Source: Pseudomonas soli
GTDB taxonomy: Bacteria > Pseudomonadota > Gammaproteobacteria > Pseudomonadales > Pseudomonadaceae
Length of the DNA stretch: 64,000 bases
NCBI RefSeq assembly: GCF_900110655.1
Contig: NZ_FOEQ01000017.1
Coordinates: 1 to 64,000 of the forward strand
Reading direction: 5' to 3'
The stretch's first letter is position 1. Every line of letters starts with the position of its first letter. A program made the translations under genes and the position numbers. Positions 15,620 through 25,275 of this stretch are shown here, one piece after another. A model generated the notes under the pieces. The model did no database searches. It was not told the origin of the DNA and saw only the letters and a program-made list of their open reading frames with translations.

Positions 15620-15784
15620 GGGAGTCTCCTCGTGAGGCCTCGGGAAGGTGGGCCTGATCGATGGACTGCGCGGGCTTGGGCGGGGTTCAATCGGGTTTGC
15701 CGCCCCTGTATCGCGGGGGCATGCCCGCTCCCGCGTGTATGGATCACCCACGCATTTCGCTCCCAGGGTTCTCGCACGCGCAAA

Positions 15785-15812
15785 TAAAAAGCCCCGGCAC
15801 GGGGCCGGGGCT
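15785..15812 (-). terminator. Terminator after accC
   Basis: Stem AGCCCCGGC/GCCGGGGCT with a 5-base loop, ending in a T-run on the minus strand, about 20 bp past the accC stop. It ends the aroQ-accB-accC transcription unit. Confidence 0.9.
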
Positions 15813-15832
15813 CTTGCATCACGCTAACGCGA

Positions 15833-17188
15833 TCACTCCTGGTTGGCCAGTTTGTGCTCGAGGTAGTGGATGTTGACGCCGCCTTTGCAGAAACCTTCAT
15901 CACGCACCAGGTCGCGGTGCAGCGGGATGTTGGTCTTGATGCCGTCGACGACGATCTCGTCCAGGGCATTGCGCATGCGCGCCATGGCTTCGTCGCGGTC
16001 CTTGCCGTAGGTGATCAGCTTGCCGATCAACGAATCGTAGTTCGGCGGAACCGAGTAGCCGCTGTACAGGTGCGAATCGACGCGCACGCCGTTGCCGCCC
16101 GGGGCGTGGAAGTGCTTCACCTTGCCTGGGCTCGGGATGAACTTCTTCGGGTCTTCGGCGTTGATCCGGCACTCCAGCGAGTGGCCGCGGATCACTACGT
16201 CTTCCTGGCGGAACGACAGCTTGTTGCCAGCGGCGATGCTGAGCATCTCCTTGACGATGTCGATACCGGTGACCATTTCCGAAACCGGGTGCTCCACCTG
16301 AACACGGGTGTTCATCTCGATGAAGTAGAAACGGCCGTTCTCGTACAGGAACTCGAAGGTACCGGCACCGCGGTAGCCGATCTCGATGCACGCGTCGACG
16401 CAACGCTTGAAGACTTCCTGGCGGGCCTTCTCGTCGATGCCCGGGGCCGGAGCTTCTTCCAGTACCTTCTGGTGACGGCGCTGCAGCGAGCAGTCACGGT
16501 CGCCCAGGTGCACGGCGTTGCCCTGGCCGTCGGACAGGACCTGCACTTCCACGTGGCGTGGGTTGGTCAGGAACTTCTCCAGGTAGACCATCGGGTTGCC
16601 GAACGCGGCACCGGCTTCGGTGCGGGTCAGCTTGGCCGATTCGATCAGGTCTTCTTCCTTGTGCACCACGCGCATGCCGCGACCACCACCGCCACCGGCG
16701 GCCTTGATGATCACCGGGTAACCCACCTCGCGGGCGATCGCCAGCGCGGTTTCCGGATCTTCCGGCAGCGGGCCGTCGGAGCCTGGCACGGTCGGCACGC
16801 CCGACTTGATCATCGCTTCCTTGGCCGACACCTTGTCGCCCATCAGGCGGATGGTGTCGGCTTTCGGGCCGATGAAGATGTAACCGGAGTTTTCCACCTG
16901 CTCGGCGAAATCGGCGTTTTCCGCGAGGAAGCCGTAGCCTGGGTGGATGGCGGTGGCGCCTGTCACTTCGGCGGCGGCGATGATCGCCGGGATGTGCAGG
17001 TAGGATTCCTTGGACGATGCAGGGCCGATGCAGACCGATTCGTCTGCCAGGCCCAGGTGCATCAGTTCACGGTCGGCCGTGGAGTGCACGGCGACGGTCT
17101 TGATGCCCAGCTCTTTGCAGGCACGCAGGATCCGCAGGGCAATTTCCCCGCGGTTGGCGATCAGAACTTTTTCGAGCTTCCCAGACAT
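15833..17188 (-). CDS. accC: Acetyl-CoA carboxylase, biotin carboxylase subunit
   Basis: 451-aa ATP-grasp enzyme that carboxylates the biotin on AccB using bicarbonate and ATP, the first half-reaction of malonyl-CoA synthesis. The N-terminus 'KVLIANRGEIALRILRACKE' and the glycine-rich ATP loop 'KAAGGGGGRGM' (~residues 159-169) are diagnostic, as is 'FIEMNTRVQVEHPVSE' with its metal and catalytic residues. The ATG at 17188 is preceded by GGAGAG. It follows accB by 17 bp in one operon and is followed by a terminator. Confidence 0.98.
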   Translation of the reverse strand: MSGKLEKVLIANRGEIALRILRACKELGIKTVAVHSTADRELMHLGLADESVCIGPASSKESYLHIPAIIAAAEVTGATAIHPGYGFLAENADFAEQVENSGYIFIGPKADTIRLMGDKVSAKEAMIKSGVPTVPGSDGPLPEDPETALAIAREVGYPVIIKAAGGGGGRGMRVVHKEEDLIESAKLTRTEAGAAFGNPMVYLEKFLTNPRHVEVQVLSDGQGNAVHLGDRDCSLQRRHQKVLEEAPAPGIDEKARQEVFKRCVDACIEIGYRGAGTFEFLYENGRFYFIEMNTRVQVEHPVSEMVTGIDIVKEMLSIAAGNKLSFRQEDVVIRGHSLECRINAEDPKKFIPSPGKVKHFHAPGGNGVRVDSHLYSGYSVPPNYDSLIGKLITYGKDRDEAMARMRNALDEIVVDGIKTNIPLHRDLVRDEGFCKGGVNIHYLEHKLANQE

Positions 17189-17205
17189 CGTTGGCTCTCC
17201 GCGAA

Positions 17206-17670
17206 TCAAACGATGGTGAACAGCGGCTGGTCGAACTCAACCGGCTGGCCGTCTTCTACCAGGATGGCGTCGATCACACCGCCGATATCGGATTCGATGT
17301 GGTTCATCATCTTCATGGCTTCGACGATGCACAGGGTGTCGCCCTTCTTCACGGCCTGGCCGACTTCTGCGTAGTTCGGCGAAGTTGGCGAAGGCTTGCG
17401 GTAGAAGGTGCCGACCATCGGCGAACGGATCACGGTGCCTTTCAGGGCAGGTGCGGCGGCAGCGGCTTCAGCGGCCGGGGCGGCAGCGGCGGCAACCGGG
17501 GCTGCGGCAGGCGCGGCGGCCATTGGCGCGGGTGCGTAGAACTGCTGGGCGGCCGGGGTCTTGCTGTGACGGCTGATGCGAACGGACTCTTCGCCTTCCT
17601 TGATCTCCAGTTCGTCGATGCCGGACTCTTCCAGCAGTTCGATCAGCTTTTTGACTTTACGGATATCCAT
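17206..17670 (-). CDS. accB: Biotin carboxyl carrier protein of acetyl-CoA carboxylase
   Basis: 154-aa carrier protein. The N-terminal ~35 residues are a helical dimerisation part, followed by an Ala/Pro-rich flexible linker (~45-76). The C-terminal biotinyl domain has the EAMKM motif with biotin-accepting K120. The 'thumb' insertion typical of bacterial AccB is present ('RKPSPTSPNYAEVG'). It shuttles carboxybiotin between AccC and the carboxyltransferase. It lies directly upstream of accC. Confidence 0.98.
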   Translation of the reverse strand: MDIRKVKKLIELLEESGIDELEIKEGEESVRISRHSKTPAAQQFYAPAPMAAAPAAAPVAAAAAPAAEAAAAAPALKGTVIRSPMVGTFYRKPSPTSPNYAEVGQAVKKGDTLCIVEAMKMMNHIESDIGGVIDAILVEDGQPVEFDQPLFTIV

Positions 17671-17770
17671 TAATCAGCAACTCCCAAGGTTCGGTCGGGG
17701 ACGTATTTTAAAACGTGTCGAAAACGTTTCTTCATGAGCCTCGGCCCTAAAGGGCCAAGGCCTTGTGTCA

Positions 17771-18223
17771 TCAGGGCTGTGCGTTGGCAGCCAGGTGTTC
17801 CAGCGCGGACTCCAGGGCCAACCGGTAACCGGTGGCTCCGAGGCCGCAGATCACCCCTACGGCAACATCCGAAAAGTAGGAGTGGTGACGGAACGGCTCG
17901 CGTTTGTGCACGTTGGAAAGGTGCACTTCGATGAATGGGATGCTCACCGCGAGCAATGCGTCACGTAATGCGACGCTGGTGTGGGTGAAAGCGGCCGGAT
18001 TGATCAGGATGAAGTCCACGCCTTCGTTGCGCGCGGCGTGGATGCGGTCGATCAATTCGTACTCGGCATTGCTCTGCAGGTATTGCAGATGGTGGCCGGC
18101 GGCGCGGGCGCGCTGCTCCAGGTCCTGATTTATCTGGGCCAGGGTGGCGGCGCCGTAGTGCCCCGGTTCGCGGGTCCCGAGCAGGTTCAGGTTGGGGCCG
18201 TGCAGCACCAGTAGGGTTGCCAT
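17771..18223 (-). CDS. aroQ: Type II 3-dehydroquinate dehydratase
   Basis: 150-aa enzyme of the shikimate pathway converting 3-dehydroquinate to 3-dehydroshikimate. Diagnostic stretches are 'VLHGPNLNLLGTREPGHYG' at the N-terminus with the catalytic-loop Arg and Tyr, 'NPAAFTHTSVALRDAL' and 'EVHLSNVHKREPFRHHS' with the active-site His. The ATG at 18223 has AAGGA upstream; the frame is open a further 9 codons. It precedes accBC by 100 bp, as in other Pseudomonas. Confidence 0.97.
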   Translation of the reverse strand: MATLLVLHGPNLNLLGTREPGHYGAATLAQINQDLEQRARAAGHHLQYLQSNAEYELIDRIHAARNEGVDFILINPAAFTHTSVALRDALLAVSIPFIEVHLSNVHKREPFRHHSYFSDVAVGVICGLGATGYRLALESALEHLAANAQP

Positions 18224-18400
18224 CTGCGATTCCTTGGTTTTGTAGGGCAATTCGACATAGCGCGGCGACTATGCCGCAACAGGCGCTGAGTGTCCAGTTC
18301 CCGGCAATAGCCAGCACGATGTCCGAGATTCACGCAAAGTATGTGACCGGATGACTGACTTTGGTCACTCGCCAGCGGATTTTTCAGAGGCTGCGGGAAG

Positions 18401-20158
18401 TTATAGACCGAGTTGGCCGCGCACGCGCGCCAGAACCTGGGCAAAATCGCCGGCGTTTATCTCGCCAATCACCCGATCGCTGGTCATTTCGCTGCCGTTC
18501 GCCGCAAAGAACATTAACGCGGGCGGGCCGAACAGGCGGTAGCGGTCGAGCAGGGCGCGCTGTTCGGCATTGCTTTCGGTGATGTCGAAGCGCAGCAGGC
18601 GGAAGGCGCCGAGTTGCGTCTCGACCTGCGGCGCGTTGAGCACCTCGTGCTCGATCACCTTGCAGCTGATGCACCAGTCGGCGTACCAGTCGAGCAGCAC
18701 TGGCTGGCCGGCAGCCTTTGCCTCGGCCAGGGCCGCATCGAGGGCGGCGGGGCTGGTGATGGTCTGCCAGGCGTCGGCCTTGGCCGCAGCGGGGCTGCCG
18801 CCCACGGTGGGCGGCGGCAGTGGGCGCAGCGGATCGCCCTGGCCGCTCAGGGCGCCATACCAGCAGGCCAGGGCATACACCAGCAGGGCCAGGCCGAGCA
18901 ATTGCGCCAGGCGCTGGCGCGGGGTTTTCACCACGAACTCCAGGGCGCCGAGGAACAGCGCCACGCCAGCGGCCAGCAGGCCGATCAGCAGCAGGGTGAC
19001 AGGCCCCGGCAGCACGCGGCTGAGCAGGCCGATGGCCAGGCCCAGCAGCAACACGCCGATGGCGTTCTTCACCGTGTTCATCCACGGGCCGCTCTTCGGC
19101 AGCCAAGCCGCGCCACCGGTGGCCACCAGCAATAGCGGTGCACCCATGCCCAGGCCCAGGGCGAACAGTTTCAGGGCGCCGCCCAGCGCGTCGCCGCTGG
19201 CGCTGATGTACAGCAGCGCGCCGGCCAGCGGCGCCGACACGCAGGGCGAGACCAGCAGGCTGGAGAGTACGCCGAGCACCGCCGCGCCCAGCAGCGAGCC
19301 ACCCTTGGTGCGGTGGGCGAGGCTGTCCAGGCGGCTGCTCAAAGCCTGCGGCAGCTTGAGGTCGAACAGGCCGAACATGGCCAGGGCGAACAGCACGAAG
19401 AACGCGGCGAACGGCACCAGCACCCAGGCCGACTGCAGGCGCGCCTGCAGGTTCAGGCCGGCGCCGAACAGGCCCATCAGGGCGCCGAGCACGGCGAAGC
19501 TCGCCGCCATCGGCAGCACGTAGGCCAGCGACAGCGACAACCCGCGCAGGCCGCCGACCTGGCCGCGCAGCACCACGCCGGAAAGGATCGGCAGCATCGG
19601 CAGCACGCACGGGGTGAAGGTCAGGCCGACACCAGCGAGGAAGAACAGCAGCAGCGACTTCCAGGTCCAGCCCTGCTCGGCGCTTGCCGGCAGCGGGGCG
19701 CCTTGGCCGTCGATGCTCAGGCGCGCGGTTTCCGGCGGATAACACAGGCCCTTGTCGGCGCAGCCCTGGTAACCCACCAGCAGGGTGAAGGCACGCGGGT
19801 CGTTGCGCGGCAGTTCGATGTCGAGCACCCCGTGGTACACCTCGACATCGCCGAAGAACTCGTCGTGCTTGGCCTCGCCCTGGGGGATGTTCGGCGCGCC
19901 GAGCTTGATGTCCGCAGGCTCGGTGCGGAACTGGAAGCGGTGGCGGTAGAGGTAATAGCCGTCGGTGGCGACGAAGCGCAGCTTGACGGTCTGGGCGTCG
20001 GTCTCGATCAGGCTGAGCTTGAAGGCTTCGTGCACCGGCAGGAAGTCGGCGCTGTTGGACGCGGCGCCGAGGGTGGCGCTGGGGCGGTTGTCGAGCAGGC
20101 CGGTGGCGAACGCAGGGCTGGCCAGCAGCAGGAACAACAGGAAAAACAGGCGGCGCAT
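18401..20158 (-). CDS. dsbD: Thiol:disulfide interchange protein DsbD
   Basis: 585-aa inner-membrane electron conduit passing reducing equivalents from cytoplasmic thioredoxin to the periplasm. It has a signal peptide (residues 1-18), then a periplasmic DsbD-alpha domain with 'CADKGLCYPP'. A central polytopic domain of about eight membrane helices follows, with 'FTPCVLPMLPIL' and 'SPCVSAPLAG' Cys-Pro motifs. The C-terminal thioredoxin-like domain has WCISCK. It lies upstream of aroQ-accBC on the same strand with a 177-bp gap. Confidence 0.96.
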   Translation of the reverse strand: MRRLFFLLFLLLASPAFATGLLDNRPSATLGAASNSADFLPVHEAFKLSLIETDAQTVKLRFVATDGYYLYRHRFQFRTEPADIKLGAPNIPQGEAKHDEFFGDVEVYHGVLDIELPRNDPRAFTLLVGYQGCADKGLCYPPETARLSIDGQGAPLPASAEQGWTWKSLLLFFLAGVGLTFTPCVLPMLPILSGVVLRGQVGGLRGLSLSLAYVLPMAASFAVLGALMGLFGAGLNLQARLQSAWVLVPFAAFFVLFALAMFGLFDLKLPQALSSRLDSLAHRTKGGSLLGAAVLGVLSSLLVSPCVSAPLAGALLYISASGDALGGALKLFALGLGMGAPLLLVATGGAAWLPKSGPWMNTVKNAIGVLLLGLAIGLLSRVLPGPVTLLLIGLLAAGVALFLGALEFVVKTPRQRLAQLLGLALLVYALACWYGALSGQGDPLRPLPPPTVGGSPAAAKADAWQTITSPAALDAALAEAKAAGQPVLLDWYADWCISCKVIEHEVLNAPQVETQLGAFRLLRFDITESNAEQRALLDRYRLFGPPALMFFAANGSEMTSDRVIGEINAGDFAQVLARVRGQLGL

Positions 20159-20216
20159 GGCGGACTCGCGAGGTGGAACGTGGCGGCATGATAGCGGACT
20201 TGGCAGGGCTATGGGC

Positions 20217-20240
20217 CATCGCGGGGCAAGCCCCGCGATG
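20217..20240. repeat. REP hairpin, likely ctpL terminator
   Basis: Perfect inverted repeat CATCGCGGGGC-AA-GCCCCGCGATG directly past the ctpL stop (minus strand). It is of the P. putida REP type and probably stabilises or ends the transcript. Confidence 0.75.
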
Positions 20241-20243
20241 CTT

Positions 20244-22205
20244 TCAGAGCCGGAACGCCCGCACCGCCGTGTTCAACTCACCGCCCAGCTTGAGCAACTG
20301 CTCGCCCTGCTCACGCCCTTCGCCAATACGCTGCAGGTTGTCCTCGCCCAGCTCGTGAATCCGCTCGCTGTGATCACGAATCTCGCTCACCGCTCCGGTC
20401 TGCTGCGCGGTCACATCGGCAATGCGCACCGCCGTGTCGGAAATGGTGCGGATGGCGCTGACGATCGCCTCCAGCGCACCATCGGCCGACTGTGCCTGGT
20501 TGGCCGTGGCCTCGGCGTGCTCCAGCTGGGTGCGCATGCCGTCCACCGAATCGCGGGCGGCTTGCTGCAGGCGGTCGATCAGCGCCTGGATCTCGCCGGT
20601 GGCGCCAGTGGTGCGCTGCGCCAGCGAGCGCACTTCGTCGGCCACCACGGCGAAGCCACGGCCCATCTCGCCGGCCCGGGCCGCTTCGATGGCGGCGTTG
20701 AGCGCCAGCAGGTTGGTCTGCTCGGCAATCGCGCGGATCACCGTGAGCACGCCACCGATGGTCGCCGACTCTTGCGCCAGTTGCTCGATCATCCGGGCGT
20801 TGCCCTGCACCTCGTCGACCAGCGCGCGCAGGCCGGACAGGCTCTGGCCGATCACCGTCTGGCCCTGCTCCACGGCCCGGCCGGCATCGCGGCTGGCCTC
20901 GGCGGCGGAGCTGGCATCGCCGGCCACCTGCTGGATGGTCGCCTCCAGCTCGCCCAGGGCGTCGCGGATCTGCGCCGTGTCGCCGGCCTGGCGTTCGGCG
21001 CCGTCGTGCAGGGCGCTGCTCATGCCGGCCAGGGCATGGCTGCTGCCGGCCACCTGTTCGGCGTTGTGACGGATGGTACCGACCAGCTCCACCAGGTACT
21101 GGCGCAGGCGGTTCAGCGATTCCTGGATATCGTGCAGCTCGCGGTTGGTGCGGCCCAGGGCGATGGCTTGGGCGAAGTCGCCCTCGGCCCAGCGCGACAG
21201 CGCCGGCGCCAGGCTGGTGAGGGTTCGTGCCAGGCGACGCTGCAGGGTATCGATGAGCAGGGCGATCAGCAGGATCAGGCCGATCATCAGGCCCTGGATC
21301 AGCCGTACCTCGCCAGCGATGGTGGTGTGTAGGCTGCGGACCTCGGGCTCGAGGCCGGCGATGGCCTGCTGCACCGCCTCCAGGCGCTCACTGGTGCTGG
21401 CGGCCAGGCTGGCGCGGCGCTCGATCTGCTCGCGGGTACGCTGCAGTTCGGCAGGGTAGCGGCCGAGCAAGCTGTGCAGCTCGCGCTTCAGGCCCACGGC
21501 GACGTCTTCCTGCTCGGCGCTGGCTTGCGACTCCAGGCCCATCATCGCGGCGAAGTCATCGGCATTGGATTCGGCGGCGCGGGTCACCCCCAGCAGCGGC
21601 AGGCCGTCGATGGCCTGGGCCTGGGCGGCGATCAACTGAAGTTCGCGGTCCACTTCGTCGGCCAGCTCGGCGCGGCCGCTGCTCACCAGCTTGTCGCGGG
21701 CCAGGGACAGACGCCCCAGGTGCAGCGAGGCTTCCAGCAGCGGCGTCAGGTAACGATTGGCGTCGGCGCTGCCGCTGTCACGGGCATAGCCGGCCAGTTG
21801 CTCGAGGTTTGCCCCGAGTTCCCGTTCGGCTTGCAGCAGCAAGGCCTGGGGATCGCCGGCCAGCTTGCCGGCGGCGAGCAGTTCGTTGGCGGTGAAGCCC
21901 TGCAGGCTGTCGAGGCTCGGGCGCAGCTTGGCCGACAGGGGCCCGGGCCAGTCGGCCAGGGCTGCCTGCAATTGCGTGTTGGCCTCCATGGCCGCCGCGT
22001 GGCGCAGGGCGTCGCCGCTGCCCAGGTAGGCCTGGATGTTGCGCGCGGCATCGTTCTGGAACTGCTGGGACAGGCCCAGGTAGCGCTCCATCAGTTGATA
22101 GGGACGTTCCAGGGCGCGTTGCGACCACCACAGGGTCGCGCCCAGGGCAATACACACGGTCACCAGCAACAGGGTGTTGAAATTGGTCAGCCACTTCAGG
22201 CGCAT
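20244..22205 (-). CDS. ctpL: Methyl-accepting chemotaxis protein, CtpL type
   Basis: 653-aa chemoreceptor. TM1 spans ~residues 9-26, followed by a long (~290-aa) helical periplasmic sensor domain and TM2 near residues 318-336. A HAMP segment and a cytoplasmic signalling domain follow, with the hairpin tip 'AEQTNLLALNAAIEAARAGE'. The start at 22205 (AGGAAG upstream) removes an untranslated-looking N-terminal extension. Position between dsbD and a gcbA-like gene matches P. aeruginosa ctpL, a receptor needed for attraction to inorganic phosphate at low levels. Function is inferred from that synteny and the domain layout. Confidence 0.85.
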   Translation of the reverse strand: MRLKWLTNFNTLLLVTVCIALGATLWWSQRALERPYQLMERYLGLSQQFQNDAARNIQAYLGSGDALRHAAAMEANTQLQAALADWPGPLSAKLRPSLDSLQGFTANELLAAGKLAGDPQALLLQAERELGANLEQLAGYARDSGSADANRYLTPLLEASLHLGRLSLARDKLVSSGRAELADEVDRELQLIAAQAQAIDGLPLLGVTRAAESNADDFAAMMGLESQASAEQEDVAVGLKRELHSLLGRYPAELQRTREQIERRASLAASTSERLEAVQQAIAGLEPEVRSLHTTIAGEVRLIQGLMIGLILLIALLIDTLQRRLARTLTSLAPALSRWAEGDFAQAIALGRTNRELHDIQESLNRLRQYLVELVGTIRHNAEQVAGSSHALAGMSSALHDGAERQAGDTAQIRDALGELEATIQQVAGDASSAAEASRDAGRAVEQGQTVIGQSLSGLRALVDEVQGNARMIEQLAQESATIGGVLTVIRAIAEQTNLLALNAAIEAARAGEMGRGFAVVADEVRSLAQRTTGATGEIQALIDRLQQAARDSVDGMRTQLEHAEATANQAQSADGALEAIVSAIRTISDTAVRIADVTAQQTGAVSEIRDHSERIHELGEDNLQRIGEGREQGEQLLKLGGELNTAVRAFRL

Positions 22206-22340
22206 AGCCGCGAACTTCCTGCGGAGGGGGAGTGGAGAAGTCGGGCCTGAAGTTATTGCGATTTTGTGACGAGGTGATGACGACGACGGGTTGGCGCCAT
22301 AAAAAAGTGGCACAGTGCCGGTATGGTGCCCTGCGATAAG

Positions 22341-23957
22341 CTAAGGCTCGACCCGCACCACGCAGTTGCGCCCGGCGTGCTTGGCGCGGTACAGCGCCTC
22401 GTCCGCGGCGCTGGCCATGGTCAGCGCGTCGAGCTGCTCGTCCAGCTGCACCACCCCGGCGCTGAAGGTGCATTGCAGGTCGTGGGGCTGGGCCGGGTAA
22501 TGGATCTCGGCAAAGCGTCGACGGATTTCGTCGAGCACCTTGTGCGCCGCTTCCAGTCCGGTATTGGGCATGACGATGGCGAACTCTTCGCCACCGTAGC
22601 GACCAATGAAGTCGGTCTTGCGCAGCCGCTGCTTGAGGAACAGCGCCAGGCTCTTGATCACCCGGTCGCCCATGGGGTGGCCGTGGCGGTCGTTGATTTT
22701 CTTGAAGTGATCGATGTCGAGCATGGCGAAGCTCAGGGGCTGCACCTCGCGGCGGGCGCGGAAGCTGCAGTCCTCGAGCAGTTGCAGGATGTGGGTGTGG
22801 TTGTACAGCCCGGTGAGGCTGTCGCGCACCATCCGTGCCTTGAGGTGGCGGGCGCGGGCGGCGCGGTTGCGCACGGTGGTCACCAGGTGCCGCGAGCGGA
22901 TCGGCTTGGTCAGGAAGTCGTCGCCGCCCTCGCTCATGGCGTCGAGCTGCTTGTCCAGGTCGTCCTCGGCCGAAAGGTAGATGATCGGCACGCTCACGTA
23001 GCGGTCGTTGTGGCGGATCACCTTGGCCAGCTCCGGGCCGGTGCACGCGGGCATGTACATGTCGAGGATGATCAGGTCGGGCTGGAAGTCGGCCAGCTCG
23101 CTCATGGTGCGGATCGGCTCGGTGAGGACGCGGGTGATGATCCCGGCGCTGTTGAGCGTTCGCTCGGTGTGCAGGGCCTGGGCCCGGGAGTCGTCGATCA
23201 CCAGCACGCGGAACGGGTCGTACTGGGTGGCGCTGGTCAGCAGTTCGAGCTTCTCCAGCAGGCTGGAGGCGTCCAGGGTGCCGGTGAGGAACTCCTGGCC
23301 GCCAGCGCGTACCGCGGCCAGGCGGGTCGGGGTGTCGGTTTCATGCAGGCTGAAGAACAGCAGCGGCACCGGATGTTCCAGCCCTTGCTGGGCTTGGGCC
23401 GCCAGTTGCAGGCCGATGCCGGCGCCGGTGAAGTCGACGTCCATGACGATCGCCGACGGCAGGCGCTCGCTCATCGACGCCTGGAACGCCTCGGCGCTGC
23501 ACAGCGCCTGCACGCTGAGGCCGAAGAACTCCAGCTGCTGGGCCAGGCGTTCGGCGCGGTCGTGGTCCTGCAGCACGATGTACACCGGTTTGCGCAGCGG
23601 CGGCAGAGGCACGTTGTCGAGCTGGTCGCCCTTGCGCAGGCCGGTGCGTGACAGGCGCTGCATGAGGCGGTTGAGTTCGCTGATCAGTTCCGAGTTCAGG
23701 CGAGCGCTGTTGGCTTCGATGGCGCGCAGGGTCTGGCCGATGGCCGTGGACAGGCTGCCATGCTCGGGCTGTTCGAAGCGTTCGGCATAGCGCTGCAGGC
23801 GCAGGTTGGCCTCGCACAGTTCGCCCAGGTCGCCGCTGGACCACTCGCCACGCTGCAGGCGCTGCCAGATTTCGAGGATCTGCCGGGCCTGGTGGATCAC
23901 CCGCTGGGCAAAATGCTGCTTGAGGCGTTCGTGGCTCGGCTCGGCTGGCTGGGTCAT
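22341..23957 (-). CDS. gcbA: Diguanylate cyclase with two receiver domains, GcbA type
   Basis: 538-aa response regulator. An N-terminal helical part (1-120) is followed by a degenerate receiver (~123-240) that keeps D173 but lacks the conserved Lys. An intact receiver (~249-360) has D255/D256, D299 and K351. The C-terminal GGDEF domain has GGEEF (455-459) and an intact inhibitory site RKTD (446-449), so active cyclic-di-GMP synthesis with product inhibition is expected. Synteny with ctpL and a DUF2333 gene matches gcbA of other Pseudomonas, which promotes surface attachment. The ATG follows AGGAC. Confidence 0.9.
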   Translation of the reverse strand: MTQPAEPSHERLKQHFAQRVIHQARQILEIWQRLQRGEWSSGDLGELCEANLRLQRYAERFEQPEHGSLSTAIGQTLRAIEANSARLNSELISELNRLMQRLSRTGLRKGDQLDNVPLPPLRKPVYIVLQDHDRAERLAQQLEFFGLSVQALCSAEAFQASMSERLPSAIVMDVDFTGAGIGLQLAAQAQQGLEHPVPLLFFSLHETDTPTRLAAVRAGGQEFLTGTLDASSLLEKLELLTSATQYDPFRVLVIDDSRAQALHTERTLNSAGIITRVLTEPIRTMSELADFQPDLIILDMYMPACTGPELAKVIRHNDRYVSVPIIYLSAEDDLDKQLDAMSEGGDDFLTKPIRSRHLVTTVRNRAARARHLKARMVRDSLTGLYNHTHILQLLEDCSFRARREVQPLSFAMLDIDHFKKINDRHGHPMGDRVIKSLALFLKQRLRKTDFIGRYGGEEFAIVMPNTGLEAAHKVLDEIRRRFAEIHYPAQPHDLQCTFSAGVVQLDEQLDALTMASAADEALYRAKHAGRNCVVRVEP

Positions 23958-24206
23958 GTCCTGACTACTTATGAGTGGGAGGGCGCAGGTTCAATGATGG
24001 CTCTATGCTAGCACCGCTTTTCCGACAAGCGAGTGCCTCGGGTCAACAAAGTGTTAAGGGACGGTAATTCAGTTGCTGACCTGTTGGTCGCTTATACGAA
24101 TGGCGGTGTCTGCTTTATAGTGCTGCCACCTGGGTTTGTCGTGGCACCCTGGCCGAGGCCTGTGGTCCAAACCCTGAACCGTTCGTGACTGATTAAGGAC
24201 AATGCC

Positions 24207-25274
24207 ATGCTGGATTGGAAAAACCGCGAGGCCAAGGCCGAGCCCCGCGAGCGGGTCGAAACCCGCGGCGCCGCTACCCGTAGCTATGTTGGTGGCCTGT
24301 GGAGCCGTGCCCTGGGCACCCTGATCGGCCTCTACCTGCTGGTGTGCATCGGCCTGGGCTGGTACTGGAGCCAGGAGCCCGAGCTGTTCCCGGTGCAGCA
24401 GAACGCCCAGGCCGCCGCCGAGCGCAACGGCCAGCAGATGGTGATCGGCTACACCACCATCGAAACCCTCAAGACCGTCGCCGGCACCCTGCTCGACAAG
24501 CCGGGTGGCTACATCTCCAACGACCGTTTCCCCCCAGGGCTGTGGATGGACAACATGCCGAGCTGGGAATACGGCGTGCTGGTCCAGGTGCGTGACCTGT
24601 CCCGCGCCCTGCGCAAGGACTTCGCCCGGTCGCAGTCGCAATCGACCGAGGACGCCGACCTGGCCAAGGCCGAGCCGCGCTTCAACTTCGACAACAAGAG
24701 CTGGATCCTGCCGTCGAGCGAGTCGGAGTTCGAAGAGGGCATCAAGTCGCTGAACCGCTATCAGGTGCGCCTGGCCAAGGGCGACCAGGGCGCGATCTTC
24801 TACACCCGCGCCGACAACCTGAACAACTGGCTGGGCGACGTCGCCACCCGCCTGGGCTCGCTGTCGCAGCGCTTGTCGGCCAGTGTTGGCCGGGTCAAGC
24901 TCAACAACACCCTGAAGACCGAATCCGTGGCCCCGGGCCAGGCGCCACAGGTCGACGAGGAAGTGGTCGAGACCCCATGGCTGCAGATCGACAACGTGTT
25001 CTACGAAGCCCGTGGCCAGGCCTGGGCGCTGTCGCACCTGCTGCGCGCCATCGAGGTCGACTTCGCCGACGTGCTGGCGAAGAAGAACGCCACGGTCAGC
25101 GTGCGGCAGATCATCCGCGAGCTGGAAGCCTCGCAGGAAGCGCTGTGGAGCCCGATGGTGCTCAACGGCAGTGGTTTCGGCATGTGGGCCAACCACTCGC
25201 TGGTGATGGCCAACTACATCTCCCGGGCCAACGCTGCGGTCATCGACCTGCGCCAACTGCTGTCCCAGGGCTGA
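24207..25274 (+). CDS. DUF2333 family membrane-anchored protein
   Basis: 355-aa protein with one membrane helix ('ALGTLIGLYLLVCIGLGWYW', ~residues 34-53) after a charged cytoplasmic N-terminus. A large periplasmic, mostly helical domain follows. The family is conserved in Pseudomonas next to gcbA and lacks an assigned function. TAAGGA lies upstream of the ATG. The nudix gene starts 1 base after its stop, so the two are co-transcribed. Confidence 0.88.
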   Translation: MLDWKNREAKAEPRERVETRGAATRSYVGGLWSRALGTLIGLYLLVCIGLGWYWSQEPELFPVQQNAQAAAERNGQQMVIGYTTIETLKTVAGTLLDKPGGYISNDRFPPGLWMDNMPSWEYGVLVQVRDLSRALRKDFARSQSQSTEDADLAKAEPRFNFDNKSWILPSSESEFEEGIKSLNRYQVRLAKGDQGAIFYTRADNLNNWLGDVATRLGSLSQRLSASVGRVKLNNTLKTESVAPGQAPQVDEEVVETPWLQIDNVFYEARGQAWALSHLLRAIEVDFADVLAKKNATVSVRQIIRELEASQEALWSPMVLNGSGFGMWANHSLVMANYISRANAAVIDLRQLLSQG

Positions 25275-25275
25275 G

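Noticed and set aside
15854..17374. 506-codon open frame antisense to accC and accB
   Set aside because: It mirrors strongly conserved genes on the other strand; long antisense frames are a by-product of high GC content. The product is His/Val/Asp-rich and matches no family.
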